From: Glebionis coronaria
Taxonomy: Eukaryota > Streptophyta > Magnoliopsida > Asterales > Asteraceae
Direction: 5' to 3'
Length of the DNA stretch: 64,000 nucleotides
Assembly (NCBI GenBank): GCA_025667525.1
Contig: CM046875.1
Span: 122,006,340 to 122,070,339, forward strand
The translations under genes and the position numbers were made by a program. Below the pieces are notes generated by a model. The model was not told the origin of the DNA. It ran no database searches and worked only from the letters and a program-made list of their open reading frames with translations. The number at the start of each line of letters is the position of its first letter. The first letter of the stretch is position 1. Of this stretch, positions 20,955 to 32,201 are shown piece after piece.

Positions 20955-21211
20955 TGTAATATCCCACCTACTCAGACTACAATATTGTCTGCAGGCTCAC
21001 GGCTTTGCTTTGTGGCCCTCTTGTAAGTACTTCCCGGCTGGTCACCTAACCTAGTACTACTCTGACATGAGCACGCTTAACTACTAGTTCCTAAGAACCC
21101 TACTTGCAGTAGACCACAAAACGCGTTGTGTCATGAGAAGGCGATTATTATCTTATGAACCATGGATCTCTCCTGGCCACAGCCGATGTGGGATTTGCCT
21201 AGGTAGCCACA
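20955..21211 (-). repeat. Cassandra 5' LTR (right)
   Basis: It runs TGTAATATCCC to GTAGCCACA on the plus strand. The 5S-like segment lies at about 21020-21110 on the minus strand. Confidence 0.88.
21020..21110 (-). other. 5S-rRNA-like segment (right Cassandra LTR)
   Basis: Minus-strand AGTTAAGCGTGCT, AGTAGTACTAGG and AGGTGACC words in 5S order. The box C region has lost bases relative to 5S (GTTAGGTGACC). Confidence 0.75.
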
Positions 21212-21216
21212 ATATG

Positions 21217-24032
21217 TACATATTTACATATACCTTATACTATGAGAAATCATATGACATCATAAAACAACATCTATTACCTCACTTTGACATTTTATTT
21301 ATGCTCAACAAGTATAATATTTCTAATATTATACACATTATATACTTTCACCAAATTATCTAAAAGCTTAACCAAAATACCTAGAAACCTCACAAGTACC
21401 TACAATACATTACATAGACTTATATTAACTCCCATTTTTAGACAAGTCAAACACATTTTCTACCATACAACTTATGCATACATACACATAAAACCTTACT
21501 AGCCATTGTAAACTTGTAAGTAACTTATGTTACAAAGTCAAATGGCACCATACAACATACTATACTACCATACATATATCACTATTACTTGTCATACTTG
21601 TTCCCCCCTTTGACTTAATACTACACAGCAAGAAACAAGTGAGGAATGGGAAGAACATGTTTGCTAAATATGGACATAGTACTACAAATCTTACACATAA
21701 TCTCAATATATCTTACAAGGATACCATAGTACTATGATAAGATACTCCCAAATCTCCTATATATTTGATATATCTGAATCTCACAAGACACACAACACAA
21801 AACATTTCTCAAACCTCTCACTCTCTCCCAAACTCTCGGCTTGTTTTCTTCTATACCAAGATCCGCCCAAAAAGATCATTTACTTTTTCATTTACTATCC
21901 TAAATCCATGTCTCGTACTACATAAATACCAATCATTGTTACTCCTACAAAAGCTTGATCTCCAAGACAACTCCGAGGGTATATATAAGCTAGCAGTCAC
22001 GGCTTGGTTTTGCTTAGGGTTTTCACCATTGTTGATCATAAGCATAAGTCCTCCTTTGGTTCACTTATCTTTCGTTAACCTCATTTAACAAGTAAGTATT
22101 ATAAACACTACATCTACTTTATTTACTTTCATTCTTACATATACTATTCATCCACATAAACTTACACTATAAACATGTTAAAACTCCAAAACTAGTGAAT
22201 ATGTACCATAATGGGCCACGGCTATACTTTGTTTTTCACTAGGATTGATGAAAAGTTTATATGACTATGAAACACATGAACATGTAACCATGCTAAAACT
22301 AGAAATATCATGAAAACACTCCCATGTGTATATATAGCCGTGGGCTATATGGAGTATTTTGGAGTTTATGGATAACTTGGTTAACTTGTTGAAGCTTGTA
22401 GGAAACCTAGATTTCATCTTGAAACCCTCCAAATAATTATGGATGTGGGTTATGTTCTACATTTGGAGATTTTAGTTAATTTGTTAAGCTATACTAAACC
22501 CAGCCAAATCCTTAGATCTATGTTAACTAACTAGTTTTCTTAGTGGACTTATACGCCCAATGAATAGTAACCAAATTTAGGTTAGGCCTATTAGGCCCAA
22601 AATATAAGCCGAGCACTCCTAGAAGCCCACTAGGCCCATTTATGCTTTATAATCCCATTTAGTATATTTATACTTATAATAAAACTTTATGTGCCAAAAA
22701 TATAATTTATAAAACTTTCAAACTAAAAATGTAAATTATAAAACTTTCGGACTAAAAATGTAAACTTCTAGAAAGTCTAAGGTTCAAACCTTGACTTTTG
22801 TAACCTATTTTGGCAACATATCAAATGAAAGGACTAATATTTTAATTTACCGAAAGTATAGGGGTTGAAATAATTCTATTCGAGACTTAACAAACCCTAA
22901 GGACCATTTTTGTAATTACCCATAAGTTAAACACACATTTTATAACCCTAATAATACCCTAGGGACTAGTTTTGCACGTTTCCAAATCCTATTCGAGCCC
23001 TAGGGGGTTGTTTTGCCAAAGTATTATAGTTATAAACATTAATACTAAACCTAGGGACTAAAAGTGTAATAGGCCGAAAGATATTCAAGCCCTAGGGGGC
23101 TGTTTCTTAAATTGACATATACTTTAAGCCTAATACGAAACTTAAGGTACTAAATGTGACATTACACGAAAGTATTACAAGCCCTAACCCTATATATAAC
23201 TTGAGGGACTTGTTTTGCCTTAAGCCGAAACTTATAGAAACCCTAGGGGTGTTTATTGGAAATACCGCAAGTAATAATTAATATGGAGGGACTTTATTGC
23301 AATTTCATGAAACTAATTTAAACCCAAATTCTATATATAATTTTAATATTAAAATTGTGACTTAAATCTAATCTATAAGGACTAAAACCGTCATTTCCTC
23401 AAACTTATAACTTAAGGACTATTTAATAAATTATAGAAACTTCGGGGACTTTAATTTAAATTAAATAAAATGGTATACATTTTTAAACCTCATTTATATA
23501 AGTTATATAAATTGAACGTAAATAAATTATAAAAGTAAATATATTTATTATATTTATTATTTTTCCATCTTTTAAATATATATAAAACATTCTTTTATAA
23601 ATATTTACCGAGTTACGAAAGTAAAAGTACGAGAATATTAAGTAACGAATTAATTACTTAAACGATATTATTAACTACGTACTTAAAAACGGATATTTAT
23701 TACTTGTACAACGATTAATTAAAATACAGAGATCGTAATAAAACGCTTAAAACCAGTATAAGCATGCACAGATTTATTCAAAGACTTTTATGCATTATTT
23801 TATGCAATTACTGAGACTATATAATTATTTAGGCTGTTGACTGTGTCGTGAGCATTACGTTAGATTACTTGTGATTTATTGTTGTACTGCTACTGAGGTG
23901 AGTTCATGGCCCCACACTATATATTGACAAACTTTTAAACCTTTTATGGGGAAGAAAACATGCAACATATTTTATGGACATAAACTAAGCTATATTAAAC
24001 TTTGATTACATTTGCCTATTGTAGAATGGCTC
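21217..24032. other. AT-rich noncoding remnant, possibly a chromovirus-type LTR
   Basis: No credible gene. Features on the plus strand suggest an old LTR. A CT-rich stretch at 21815-21840 precedes TATATAAGC (21981-21990). Then comes a long region (22800-23460) with scattered GGGACT words followed by TTTTGC, AAAGTG or TTATTGC, and a CTGAGGTGAGTTCATGGCCCC block near 23893. I have seen similar blocks in Tekay-like elements of Asteraceae, but no coding region confirms this. Family 1 is inserted at 24033. Confidence 0.25.
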
Positions 24033-27000
24033 TGATGTGTCGAGGTGTGTATAGTGATAGTTTGATATACGTTATAGAGTAAATTAGAAAATTACCTTTA
24101 GGAAAAAGTAATAGACTAATATTACCAATGACGAATTCAATTAAACACGTTGGTGACTCAAGTTCGTTGTACACGAAGATCTTATGAATTTGAGACGTTT
24201 CGTTTTGATTTGGACAATTGATTTGAATTGGTTTTCGGTTTTTAAACTACAATTAAAATCTACCAATTTTAAACTATTTAAAATAAGCCTAAAGTGCATG
24301 AATCGTAAACCCCGCTACATTATAAATCTACAAACAATTAATTGCTTAAAAATTAACTCTATTTAAAGTTTAATCTATTTTAATAATCTATAAAAAATTA
24401 ATTCTATTTAGTAAAAATAACTTTTAATCTATCTAAAAATCTAATCAAACTTTTTAAAACTAATTTACTAAAATACAAATTACTTAAAACGAATTTATTT
24501 AAAAACTATTTTATATTTAATTATTAAAATCTAATTGTAAAAATTAACTAATTAAACTTTTAATTAAAAACATTTTTTTATTATTTTTTTTATATATTCT
24601 TTTTTATATTTATATTTTTAAACTCTTAATGATATTTAAAAAACTCAAATCAATTACTCTAATAAAATGACTATTTAAATTTTAACTAAACGTAAATATA
24701 GTAAAGTTATGAAACTAAAAGGAAATTTGCCAAATAAAAAATGCTATATTAATTCAAATACTGATATAAAAATCAAAACAGCTTGCAGCCAAGCTGGTTG
24801 ACACGCTAGGCATACAAACTTGAGGTCTCGAGTTCGAAACCATTTAGTGACAAATTTTTGGAGATTAAAACCTTTTTGACAGATTACTGAAAAATATAGT
24901 CTCAGGAGAGAACTTAATGAGCTTATTTGCTTTAAGCTGTGAGGACACAGCTTTTTGAACTTATCAGACTAGTTGGGTCTAATAAGCTAAATGCTTGATC
25001 AATTGGATAAATAAAAAGATAACACAGAACATCAGCTCAGAGCAATTACCAGCAAATAAAGTCATTCAAAAATTATAAGCAATCTAAATTATTCTAATAA
25101 ACTTCAAATAACCAGATAAGTCAGCTTATCAAATACATTTAGCAAGTAAATCTCAAATCAAATAACAGATTACAATCTCAGTAACACAACTTCAAACTTT
25201 CAGCGAATAAGGAACAAATTTAAACCAAAACTAACATTAAATCTAGATTAAAAATGCATAACAAAATCACATCTGCATTCATAACATACCAAATAAATCT
25301 CTCAACTCAGTCAGATTCAACATATTGAAATTTGATTAACAGAAAAACCAATTCTCACAAACGAAGCAGTTTAATCATCCAACGAATCTATAACTAAAGT
25401 TTAAATAACTCATTTTAAAAGAACACACTTAACAGATTCATGAATAATTTTCCTTAAAACTAAACGGATCCCCTATTTAAAAGATAATTCACTAAACAGA
25501 TCCATCAAGCACATTTAGGCAGTACCAATAAAATGGCTAAACAGAACCATGTAATATCAGTTAATAGGTAAACATAATTTACACTAAACATTTTTAGAAT
25601 CATAAACAATCACAATTAAACCTTAAGATAAGCAAAAACAAATGAGCATAAGCATCTAAAATATCTAATTCATATAAACAGTAAAAAACAGTTTAATCTA
25701 ATAAATTGAAAGATAAAAGGAGAAAGCACCTTGTGGGATATCCTTTGAGACGTAGGATTGCGCTGAGCAACCTATGAACCGTAACTACACCACCAAACAC
25801 CATTCGGATTGCCAAACATCTCCATCAAAATTAAATGATTCGAGCAGATTTTTTAAGACTTTTCCAGTAGGGAAAAGCTTAATCCAACACTTAACTTTAA
25901 ATATTAACTATAAACTATTAATTAGCTTATAATTAACATCTCAACATTATTATTGTGAAACAATTAATAGAAGTTAAATCGTATAACAATTAAAACAGAA
26001 AATAAAACGAGACACTATTGAAGATTAAAATGATTATACTTTCATTAAATTTTCAGAAATATTACAATACTTTTTAAAAGAAATACAAATTAACCCTAAA
26101 ATTATTTCTGCATAATAACTTTAAAGAAAAGTAAAGGATGATGAAATACAATATTTGGGTGGGTTTTTATAGCCATCCCAGGCTGCTGATGAAGGGTATA
26201 TCCGCATCTCTTTGGGTATATTCCTTTTGATTCTTGACCTTTGATCTTCTCTTTCTCTTTCTTTCTTTGATCGGATGGTGGATATATCACAACTAGCACA
26301 CGGATTGCCAACGTGGCATCCGTGTGTGCTAGTTGTGCTTCTTTGAATCTCTCTGATTGGTGGGATAGGAAGAGTGAGGTGTAGCTTCAAATGAGAATCG
26401 GCCACGTAGCACCTTCGTTCCACCCTTTCTCTTCCTATAACTATGGGGGTTTTATTTCTTTTTAAGTGAATTAATCGAATAAATAAAAAGCCCCATGTTA
26501 TTTTGACTTTTTACCCATCGAGGGTTTTAGGAATAGTAAATGTTCACTGGTTTTGGGGTGCAAAAATGGAGAAGAAAGGTTACACATAGTTTGTAACGTA
26601 TTTATTTAATTAATGTGAGAGAAAGTGGGTGAGAGGAAATGAGTAAAACGTGTGAATGATTTTTGGTGAATGAGTGGAGGAATCAGTTTTATTATTTGTG
26701 GTGAAAAGAGTGGGTAAATATTAAAAGTGAGGAATGTGACGTGTTTTATACACGTTTTGACAAAAGCAAACCCTAAGCCCATATTCTTATTTCGTTTTCT
26801 TTCAATTTGTGGACTGTTGGGCTTTTGGCCCAAGTCTCTTAATTTCCATCCGTATAAACAAATCATCCATTTGGGCCTAATGGGCTTTGTTCAAAATCAA
26901 AACCATTTGTATCCAAACTTGGGCTTTTCAGGCCCAATAAGCTCATGTGGGACCCACTTGGCCCATAAACTAGACAATTGATTAAATCCTCTAAATTCGA

Positions 27001-27185
27001 GCTCGATTTTGGCTTCTTTGATCTTTATCTTCAAACTCGTGTCGATTTTTTGTCGGTTTTCGCGAACTTTGGTACCTACACACATTCAAACAAGAAACAA
27101 GCATATACAAGGCATTTTTGATACATTTCATGCATAATTTCATTGTTTTAAGATACAAATGATATGAGTAATTACACTCATATCA
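24033..27185 (-). repeat. Family-1 3' LTR (left)
   Basis: 3153 bp, TGATGTGTCG to CACTCATATCA on the plus strand, nearly identical to 51091-54248. It includes AATAAGC-type words at 24900-25040 and a TATA box at 26164-26172. A 13-bp inverted repeat at 26290-26335 pairs AACTAGCACACGG with CCGTGTGTGCTAGTT. Confidence 0.9.
26164..26172 (-). promoter_or_regulatory. TATA box, family-1 left LTR
   Basis: CTATAAAAA on the minus strand. Confidence 0.5.
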
Positions 27186-29163
27186 AATTCCCCCATGCTA
27201 AGCAATTGCCGTGTCCTCACGCAATGATAAAATAAAACTATAGCTACACCATTATTCAACTTTTGACTTCTTATTTTGCAAAGACATAATGTATTGCTTT
27301 CATTATTGAAAAATAACTTTAAGGATCATAAAACTCAAATAGATTCATCGTCCTCGACTTTTCACTTTTCCATGCCAAGTGCAAAAACAAGATCATTGTT
27401 ATTATAAGTTGGCAAACTAACACGAACTCATGTGGGCCAATTATTCACTTAGACTCCCTTATTCCTAAGTGTATCTCTTATATTTTATTGTTGTCTTGAA
27501 TGATCACGAAGATGCATCGTTGACTTATTTCGATAATTTATTAGACCAAAAATAAAGTGAACGATTTAATCAATAGTTAGCTAAAGGACAAAATCTTTTA
27601 AAACTGCTTCTCGGGACTTCATAAAGTTCATATCTTGGCATAACTTGCTTTGCGATTTGAGACCTTTCTCGGACCGATATTTGGCAGTGACTTTATACTT
27701 CAAACCTTGAGAGACGTTCATGAAATAATGGTCTTCTCTTCATATAGGAATTTCTTCACTTGAAGTTTTGAGAGATTCATACTTGGACCACGACTTCTTC
27801 ATTTTTCTCCAATCTTTATTTGGGATTTTGATATACAACGATCCGCCTCCTTTTTGGACATGGCTTCATTTATCCTCATACCTTATTATGGTCTTTTTGG
27901 ATAGACTTCTCCATGACTTTTGGGGAGTATTTGCTTTTCGCCATGTGTCTCGATCCTTCATATTGATTTTTGATAAATGATTCTTCACATCACTTGAGAT
28001 CTTTAGCAATAAAACATAGCCCTCATGTCTTGTTAGGACCTTTTTGGACTCGCCAATCTTCGCATCCCGCTTCAATAAGTTATGCCTTGGCTATGAACTC
28101 TAATCCATACCGAGCAACTTTTAAACGATCTTGGGCTAGAAGCTAAGTAACTTTTCAAATCGTTCAACCTTATTTATTGCAAATAAATTTATTAACAAGC
28201 GATGGGAGAATAGACTCATAATTAACTCACATAAATTCCCGAAAGAATACCAAACTTATAATTGGCTCTATCATCTCTTGTTCTCCATATTGTAAAATTT
28301 CAAAAATGTGAAATCAATGGATACTTAGCCTATTAAATCAAAGTTTTGGGTTTTCAAGTCATCTATAGGATCTTGCATCTTCTTATACTTTTTCAAGTTT
28401 TAGAATTTACGTTTTAAAGTTCCCTTGATAGACGACTTTCTAGGATCAATTATAGGAGCTTGCGAAAAGTTCTTGTTCTTAACTCGTATGAATTAAGACT
28501 TTCGCATTTTAAAGCTCCCTATATAATAGCCTAGCAAAACTTAATTCAAATACGCTAAGGAAAAGCTAAGGTCAAAAACCGAGTCGAGTCAAAAACTATT
28601 CTTATTTTCACCAACGGAAAGCCTACATTCGTGTCAAAAGCACTTATTTTATTTATTAAAACTTAAAAATAACACAAAAAAAAAATTAATTTTATTGAAA
28701 AATGAGAAAAATATTACGTTTAGACACGACAAAAGCAATTGCAAGCGATTATATCGATTGACTCCCCCATGCTAAAACCAAACATTGTCCTCAATGTTTC
28801 TTAGCTCAAGAGTGACACCCCCTTGCTAAGACACGAAGAGTCTAATGCAAAAACCTAGCATGGAAAGAGCACGCAAATCTATAAGCCGTTTATTAATTAT
28901 GCCTCAAGATAAAACGTTAGTCGATAAAAATCAAGGGATGGAAAGTGTGCCCTTTTTTGGCATTCTAAGAATGGAAGATCAAGTGGACCGGCAAAAACCG
29001 AACACGAGAGTCTTCAAAAATTAGGGTCATACCTAAGATCACAACACAACAAATCACGAGCACGAGCTTGAAAGATCAAGCCTTATTAGTGTTAGAAAAT
29101 AGAAAGAAGATAGAAACACTCGTTTTTGTTCACCGAGTCATGAGCTCAACTCGATCCCCGCAT
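27186..29163 (-). other. Family-1 3' noncoding region
   Basis: Minus-strand landmarks: tract 1 at 27189-27200 (TAGCATGGGGGA) beside the LTR; AGGA-loop hairpin 27203-27226; region 27380-28560 conserved with families 2 and 3; nested stem-loop 28451-28523; tract 2 at 28763-28774 with an 8-bp AGGA-loop hairpin at 28780-28799; tract 3 at 28817-28830; CGAGT hairpin at about 29130-29155 just after the stop codon. No coding frame. Confidence 0.85.
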
Positions 29164-30810
29164 TCATTGGTCCTTAGGGAAAAGGGTGAAAACCGGCATA
29201 TTAGGATAAAATCCAACATAAAGCGCGATGCCGGGGTCAAAGATCACATCCTCGTTGTCGGATGACAAACGAAAGGATAAAACTCTAACACAAATCTCTA
29301 ACAAGAGATGGTAGTCACAACTAATAGTATGGATGTAGCATGCTCCCCGAGATAAACTCGCACCAAGATGATTAAAAAGTCTTTCAATTATTGCATTGGT
29401 GAAAGGCCGATATTTCCCTAAATAAACGATTCCGGGATCGAATACCTCGTCCTCGGTGGAGAAAGGAATAGACAACAAGGTGTCGTCCCCCCATGCTAAT
29501 CCTAAGTCATATGAAGCACATAATAATGGTGGTACAAAAGTTTCAACCATAGTGGTTTCAACTTGCATGACTTTGTTGACCTTGTCACTCTTAGGAATGT
29601 GAATAAAAGGGTCATGGTACTCAAAACGAGTCGCATGAAAAACTCGCACATTAAGATCAAAGCGAGTGGGAAGGATAATAGGAGTAAAAGTAATTTCTCC
29701 CTCCGGGTCAACATTATCATCATCATAAATCGGGTGATCAAACCAAGAGTCTTCATCACCGTCATTAGACTCTTCCTCAAATTCCGGAGGAATGTCTATA
29801 TAAAGAAACTCATCAACCTCCTTCATAAGAAGATCATCATCACAAAGGTTGTGAGATGTAGGAGGTATGATGCTCTCAAAATCCTCTTGAAACAATGGAT
29901 TATTGTTCAATGAAACTTCAAAGAGAGGATTTGAGTAAGTCACGAAAGTGTCGTCATCCTTGTCATCACAAGAAATATCCGACAAAGTATCGAGTGTATC
30001 ACACTCAGATACTAGATCATCATTCTCATTTGAAGGCAATTCATCGGCGAATTCCTCGAGAATGGTAGGTAAAACACAAAAATCACGCTCGATCTCGAGA
30101 TCGGAAACGTCTTCACTTCCCCGTGGAAGTGGATCAATGATAGCAAAAAGTTCATTGATGAACTTATCACATGAATAGTCACTAGCCTCACTCGGTGTGA
30201 AGTTAGGAATCAAAGGCTCTTCAATTGAAGATTGTGCCTTAGGAACATCAACATGATCCTTAGAAGAGAGTGAAAACGAGTCCATTTTCAAAGATTGTTC
30301 AATTAAAGCAATATCACTCTCGGGATCAAAATTCTCACTAACAAACTCACTAGCATCAAATGGCTCACTTAAGTAATCATCAATTTGTTTTTCAATCTTA
30401 GCATCCTCGTGTGGAGTGAGTGTAGATGAGGAAAGGTTACAACATGTTTCAACAAAGCAAGCTTCTTCATTTGATTTTAACTTTCCTTTATCACAAATAG
30501 AAGTTTCCAAAATTGGAAAAACACCTTTATCAAAAAGAGCTTTCTTGTTACTTTCAATTGTTTCAACAAGTTTAACACTTTCAATTTTCTTAGGAGCAAA
30601 TCTTGGAATCTTTTCCGGTTTAAAAACAATGCTTTTATCTCCATAAAACAATTTAATTTCCTCTTTCCTCATATCAACTTGAATTTGAGCCGCGCACAAA
30701 AATGGTCGTCCTAAAATAATTGGCACACGAGGATTGGTCTCATAATCGACTATAGCAAAATCGGCTAAGTACAAGAAATTCCCCACTTTCATAATGTCAT
30801 TTTCCGCCAT
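29164..30810 (-). pseudogene. Family-1 protease C-terminal half and acidic extension
   Basis: 3' half of the gag-protease gene, cut at 30810 by family 2. It starts within the GMA block (MAENDIMKVGNF), has ILGRPFL of the retropepsin fold near the start, and then a Lys-rich stretch. A long acidic region follows (for example DDDLLMKEVDEF and FEEESNDGDEDSWFD). The C-terminal region has EDEVFDPGI and, about 80 residues later, IFDPGI around a hydrophobic segment. It has stayed open for about 550 codons. A fourth polypurine-like motif lies inside it (29486-29498), encoded as LAWGDD. No RT follows. Confidence 0.8.
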
Positions 30811-31930
30811 TGATTGTGGTAAAATACGACCTTTTAGGAAAAAGGCGTAAAAGCGGTAAGTATCAAACAAATGACTTTAGGAAAAATCAAGTGTTAATGA
30901 CCCTTAATGGTGTGTAAGTTCGTTTCCCAAGGAGGTATATGTGTGTGAAAAACTTGCCAAATGTTTGTGATTAATGATTGGTTTAGAAGGGGATTAGGAG
31001 AGAAAATGACGAAGACGTAAAAATAAAAGTTAACACAAAATCACTACTAGAAAGTTAAAACGTAGAACCTTAAAAACCACAAAATAAAAATAAATTCTAA
31101 AAATTACCAAAAATTCACCAAAAATCAAAAATAATAAACTAAGAGTTTACCAATGATCAAAACTTTTTCAAACTTTTTAAATAATTAAATATTCAATCTT
31201 TAAATGCTAATTAAAGCCCTAAAAATCAAATAAATTATCAAAAAGCCCAAATAAAGATTTTTCAATTGATAAAACTCAAAAATAACCTAAAATGATTAAA
31301 AACTATTTTTAGAAATTTTAAAACTAATAAAAACTATTTAAAATGATTTAAAAACTATTAAAACTTAAAATAATTATAAAAATTAATCTAAAAGAGATAA
31401 AATTATTCTAAAAGTTGCTAAATTCCTATTTTAATGTATTAAACCTAAGAAAAATGTAAAAAGTTGGAGAATGTGAAATTTTAAAAATAATAATAAAATA
31501 ATAATAAAATAATATTAAAAATCCAAAAATTATAAAAAATTCTAAAAACTTGCAAACTAGTTTATTTTAACCTAAATAAACAGAAAATCAAAGTGAATTT
31601 ACCAAAATACCCCTAATGGGCCCTCAAATGGGCCAAATCCAAAAACAGTCAACCTAAATGGGCTTTTGGGCCCAAAAAGTCAAACTTGGCCCAATTGATT
31701 TGGAAAAGCCCTATCTGACTTAAAATTTAAATCTAAGAACAAAACTCTAAAGGCCCAAAAGCTGAAAATGTGCTTATCACAGCTTATTGAACACAAAGCT
31801 TATTCTTATTGGGCTTTTCAGCCCATTAAGCCAAAAGCTAATGCCATAAGCTCTAATTTGACACACAACCCTCTTTTAGGATGCTTAAGAGATCTGTCAA
31901 AAGAAATTTCCAATAAGCACACTCAATAAG

Positions 31931-32201
31931 TGTAGAAAAGCTAAATCTGATCCGGTGGTCTAATGTGGTGGTAAGTGGTGGTGGAAGCCATTGATGGCTT
32001 AGAGAGAGAGAAAGAGAGGTTGAATGTGAAATGTGTGTGCTCCTTAATGAACAAAAATACAATCAACACCCCTCCTTGGAAGCTAAGGAGGGGTATATAT
32101 AGTCACGCACTTTACAAAGGGCCTAGTCTAGACTAAATGTGCGTGACTATGATAACTAACGGGAATTCTTAAATGTCGTCACATAAAGTGAGTTTCCAAC
32201 A
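31931..32201 (-). repeat. Short-LTR element 3' LTR
   Basis: 271 bp. It includes a 9-bp perfect hairpin (32069-32077 with 32085-32093) directly beside the TATA box, and a 10-bp inverted repeat AGTCACGCAC / GTGCGTGACT (32101-32110 and 32139-32148). Confidence 0.92.
32094..32101 (-). promoter_or_regulatory. TATA box, short-LTR element, left LTR
   Basis: TATATATA on the minus strand, followed at once by the CCCCTCCTT hairpin. Confidence 0.6.

Larger units (their letters stand above)
7606..21211 (-). mobile_element. Cassandra-type TRIM with 5S-rRNA-like LTRs, split by a gypsy element
   Basis: LTRs of 266 bp (7606-7871) and 257 bp (20955-21211) are flanked by a perfect TSD, ATATG (7601-7605 and 21212-21216). 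The two internal remnants, 7872-7915 and 20919-20954, join at the ACCCA target site of the inserted gypsy element. On the minus strand a primer site TGGTTGAGAGCC (20941-20952) resembles the tRNA-Met type. A polypurine tract AAAGGGGGTGAT (7872-7883) precedes the 3' LTR. There is no coding capacity, as expected for a terminal-repeat retrotransposon in miniature. The uninterrupted length would be about 600 bp. The 5S-like LTR segment is diagnostic of Cassandra. Confidence 0.88.

Noticed and set aside
29563..29913. 116-codon plus-strand frame
   Set aside because: Antisense to the acidic extension of family 1, which is open for about 550 codons with recognisable motifs.
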